NCBI GenBank assembly: GCA_003487005.1 | Contig: DNFG01000521.1 | Coordinates: 1-24,005, forward strand | Direction of reading: 5' to 3' | Length of the DNA stretch: 24,005 nucleotides | Source: Bryobacterales bacterium | Lineage (GTDB): Bacteria; Acidobacteriota; Terriglobia; Bryobacterales; Bryobacteraceae | Shown here: positions 22,235 through 24,005 of the stretch, one piece after another | How the letters are laid out: each line of letters starts with the position of its first letter | Numbering within the stretch: the stretch's first letter is position 1 | Translations under genes and position numbers: made by a program | The notes under the pieces: model-generated | Told to the model about the DNA's origin: nothing | The model's database searches: none | The model's input: only the letters and a program-made list of their open reading frames with translations

Positions 22235-23568
22235 GCTGCGAGTCTCCGCGGAATACTGATCTCCAGGGCTGTCCCCTGTCCCGGCTGTGTCTGCAACGCG
22301 AAGCCCGCGCCCATTTCCCGCGCCCGCTCCTCGATGCCCACCAGTCCAAGCCCGCGTCCGCGGGCATCCTGGGGATCCATTCCCTTGCCGTTGTCTTCCA
22401 CTCTTAGCATGACACCTTGATCGCCCGCCGTCAGCGCGATCCGGATCTCCGACGCGCTCGCGTGCTTCGTGATGTTCGTCAGCGCCTCTTGCACGATCCG
22501 GAACAGACTCGTCCGGTCCCCCTCCGTCAGCCCGTTCAGCGACCCGTTCACCTCCACGTGCGCCGGTACACCCGTCCGCCTCGAAAACTCCCGCGCCTGC
22601 CACTCAATCGCCGGACCCAGCCCGAAATCATCCAGGATCGACGGCCGCAAACCCATCGCCAGGTCCCGCACCGTCTTCATCGTCTGTTCCGCCAACCCCT
22701 TCGCCTCCTTCAGATGACTCGAAAACGTCTCCCGCTCCTCCACCGGAATCCGCCCCAGATTCGCAATCTCCACCCGCAACGCCGTGATCTGTTGCCCCAC
22801 CTCGTCATGCAACTCCCGCGAAAGCGAACGCCGCTCGTCCTCCTGCGCCTTCACCAGTTGCTGCGACAACCGCCGCAACTCCTTCTCCGCCTCCACCGCC
22901 CTCTGCTGGTTCAGTTCCGCCTTCTTCTCCAGCCGCAATATCCATGTCGTGCTCAGACCCGCCACCAGCACGCTCAACACCAGCACAATCGCCGTCAACC
23001 GCCGCAGCCACGTCTGAAAGTCCGCCTGCGATGCCTCCAGCCGCTGCCGCGCCCGCTGCAGGTTTGCCGTGTTGATCGCCTCCACCTGACTCGCCACATC
23101 CGAGATCGACTTCCGCCTCGTCAGCAAAACCGTCCGCACATAATTCCCGCTCCGCGCCAGCTTTTCCTCCTGCGTCCACTGAATCGCCGGATTCATCCAG
23201 TCGATGTACTCCGACACCTCCACCTTCAGCCGGTTCAAGGTCTCCCGGTCCTCCAGCGGCATCCTCGATTCCAGCATCTGCAGATTCCCCTCGATCTGGA
23301 CCCGCGTCGCCTCCAATTGCGCCCGCATCTCCGCCGAACTGTCCGCGCTCCGGTCCAGCAGATAGTCCCGCACATCCATCCCGATCCGGTACAGATCCAC
23401 CCGTACCTCCGCGAGCAGCGCCTGCGTCGCCGAATACCCCTCCTGCGCCGCGATCAGCTCCCGCTCAATCTGCGATGCCCTCCGCGCCTGCGTCACCCCC
23501 AGCGCCGCCGTCAACACAATCAGCGTGCCAAAGCCCGCCAGAAGCGAAAATCCCAGTCTTGGCGTCAT
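22231..23568 (-). CDS. membrane sensor histidine kinase, HisKA_3 (NarX/UhpB) type
   Basis: A protein of 445 residues. TM1 is at about 8-25 and TM2 at about 191-211. Between them lie some 165 residues of mostly helical sequence with Gln/Arg/Glu heptads and a DVRDYLLDRSAD stretch, like a CHASE3 or four-helix-bundle sensor. After TM2 a coiled coil (AELNQQRAVEAEKELRRLSQQ) leads to the HisKA_3 box DERRSLSRELHDEVGQQ with H254. The ATPase domain has FRIVQEALTNITKHA (N box), VEDNGKGMD (G1) and GLGLVGIEERA (G2). The predicted signal is periplasmic. It lies 35 bases from the divergent mpgP-like gene, so that gap must hold both promoters. Confidence 0.93.
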   Translation of the reverse strand: MTPRLGFSLLAGFGTLIVLTAALGVTQARRASQIERELIAAQEGYSATQALLAEVRVDLYRIGMDVRDYLLDRSADSSAEMRAQLEATRVQIEGNLQMLESRMPLEDRETLNRLKVEVSEYIDWMNPAIQWTQEEKLARSGNYVRTVLLTRRKSISDVASQVEAINTANLQRARQRLEASQADFQTWLRRLTAIVLVLSVLVAGLSTTWILRLEKKAELNQQRAVEAEKELRRLSQQLVKAQEDERRSLSRELHDEVGQQITALRVEIANLGRIPVEERETFSSHLKEAKGLAEQTMKTVRDLAMGLRPSILDDFGLGPAIEWQAREFSRRTGVPAHVEVNGSLNGLTEGDRTSLFRIVQEALTNITKHASASEIRIALTAGDQGVMLRVEDNGKGMDPQDARGRGLGLVGIEERAREMGAGFALQTQPGQGTALEISIPRRLAA

Positions 23569-23603
23569 GTCCTTGATGACCCTGCTATGTTGGATTCGTG
23601 CTG

Positions 23604-24005
23604 ATGGTCTTTACCGATATGGACGGGTGCCTGCTCGACCACCATTCCTACGACTGGGAACCCGCCCGCCCCGCGATCGAAGCCCTGAAACGGCTCCACG
23701 TCCCCATCGTCCTCACGACAAGCAAAACCCGCGCCGAAGTCGAATACTGGCAGCGCATTATCGGCCTTCATGAGCCTGCCATCGTCGAAAACGGCGGCGC
23801 CATCCTGATTCCTCCGGGTTCTCTCCCCTTCCTGCCGCCCGAAGCCGAAATCGCCGCCGGCGGCCGGACCGCCGTCTGGCGCCTCGGCTGGCCCCACCCC
23901 CCGGTCGTTCGCGCACTCCACCGCGCCGCCGCCGAAAGCAACTGCGGCCTCCGCGGCTTCTCCGACCTGACCGTTGAAAAGAATACCTCCCCCCTCGGCA
24001 TGACC
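23604..24005 (+). CDS. mpgP: mannosyl-3-phosphoglycerate phosphatase, HAD-IIB family, 3'-truncated by window edge
   Basis: An open frame of 134 codons runs to the window end. It starts at the ATG at 23604, or the GTG at 23598. HAD motif I is VFTDMDGCLLD with the two catalytic Asp; the usual Thr of DxDGTLLD is Cys. The phrases EPARPAIEALKRL, VLTTSKTRAEVEYW (motif II Thr-Ser) and IVENGGAILIP are characteristic of mannosyl-3-phosphoglycerate phosphatase, which releases mannosylglycerate, a compatible solute, from mannosyl-3-phosphoglycerate. Motifs III and IV would lie beyond the window, so completeness is unknown. A synthase gene is not seen here. It is divergent from the kinase gene. Confidence 0.85.
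   Translation, partial: MVFTDMDGCLLDHHSYDWEPARPAIEALKRLHVPIVLTTSKTRAEVEYWQRIIGLHEPAIVENGGAILIPPGSLPFLPPEAEIAAGGRTAVWRLGWPHPPVVRALHRAAAESNCGLRGFSDLTVEKNTSPLGMT

Noticed and set aside
22235..22603. N-terminal extension of the response regulator frame
   Set aside because: It overlaps the kinase coding sequence, looks random, and the receiver domain begins exactly at the ATG at 22234.
22417..23604. A 395-codon plus-strand frame opposite the histidine kinase
   Set aside because: Arg/Pro/His/Leu shadow frame; the opposite strand carries all kinase boxes.

Overview
The window is a GC-rich stretch of chromosome of ordinary, densely packed bacterial genes. I see no tRNA, rRNA, insertion sequence, CRISPR array or phage gene. 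The gene mix points to Acidobacteriota, probably the Bryobacterales/Solibacter group: a DUF2934 protein with a histone-like tail, an OPT-family transporter, an Sb-PDE-like PHP enzyme, an oligogalacturonate-lyase-type propeller, a PQQ-type propeller with a Tat-like leader, and an ECF sigma operon carrying DUF4252 proteins. This placement is inferred from gene content, not from a marker gene.

Layout. 1-2536 (minus): a three-gene run reading kinase-like/nuclease-like fusion, hpt, then a TIR-like/NB-ARC ATPase that leaves the window at base 1. 2590-4281 (plus): an exported FAD-dependent oxidoreductase. 4340-4720 (plus): a lone receiver domain whose phospho-acceptor Asp is Asn. 4725-5963 (minus): an exported beta-propeller. 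6018-6680 (plus): an atypical SDR. 6682-7983 (minus): an FAD monooxygenase with a TetR-type palindrome in its leader. 8073-11027 (minus): a galactokinase-family kinase and a sodium:solute symporter, a likely sugar uptake and phosphorylation pair. 11222-13679 (plus): the DUF2934 protein and an OPT transporter. 13686-16064 (minus): the oligogalacturonate-lyase-type propeller and the PHP phosphodiesterase. 16143-18068 (plus): DUF4252, ECF sigma factor, short anti-sigma-like membrane protein and a second DUF4252, closed by a strong hairpin. 18121-19410 (minus): glutamate dehydrogenase. 19489-21574 (plus): an M14-like putative metallohydrolase, a glycerol facilitator and YceD. 21584-23568 (minus): a NarL/NarX-type two-component pair. 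23604-24005 (plus): the start of a mannosyl-3-phosphoglycerate phosphatase.

The most interesting items are the nucleotide-linked operon ending in a TIR-like/STAND protein (both end genes unusual), the sigma/anti-sigma pair sandwiched by two divergent DUF4252 paralogues, the degenerate receiver, the cryptic HGNE...NR...H protein, and a whole-window change in GC skew. The plus strand is G-rich from about 1 to 14 kb and C-rich from about 16 kb on, whichever strand the genes lie on, as expected near a replication terminus or an inversion boundary.

Genes are mostly separated by less than 80 bases. The longest intergenic stretch is about 194 bases (11028-11221), so there is no large gene-free region.
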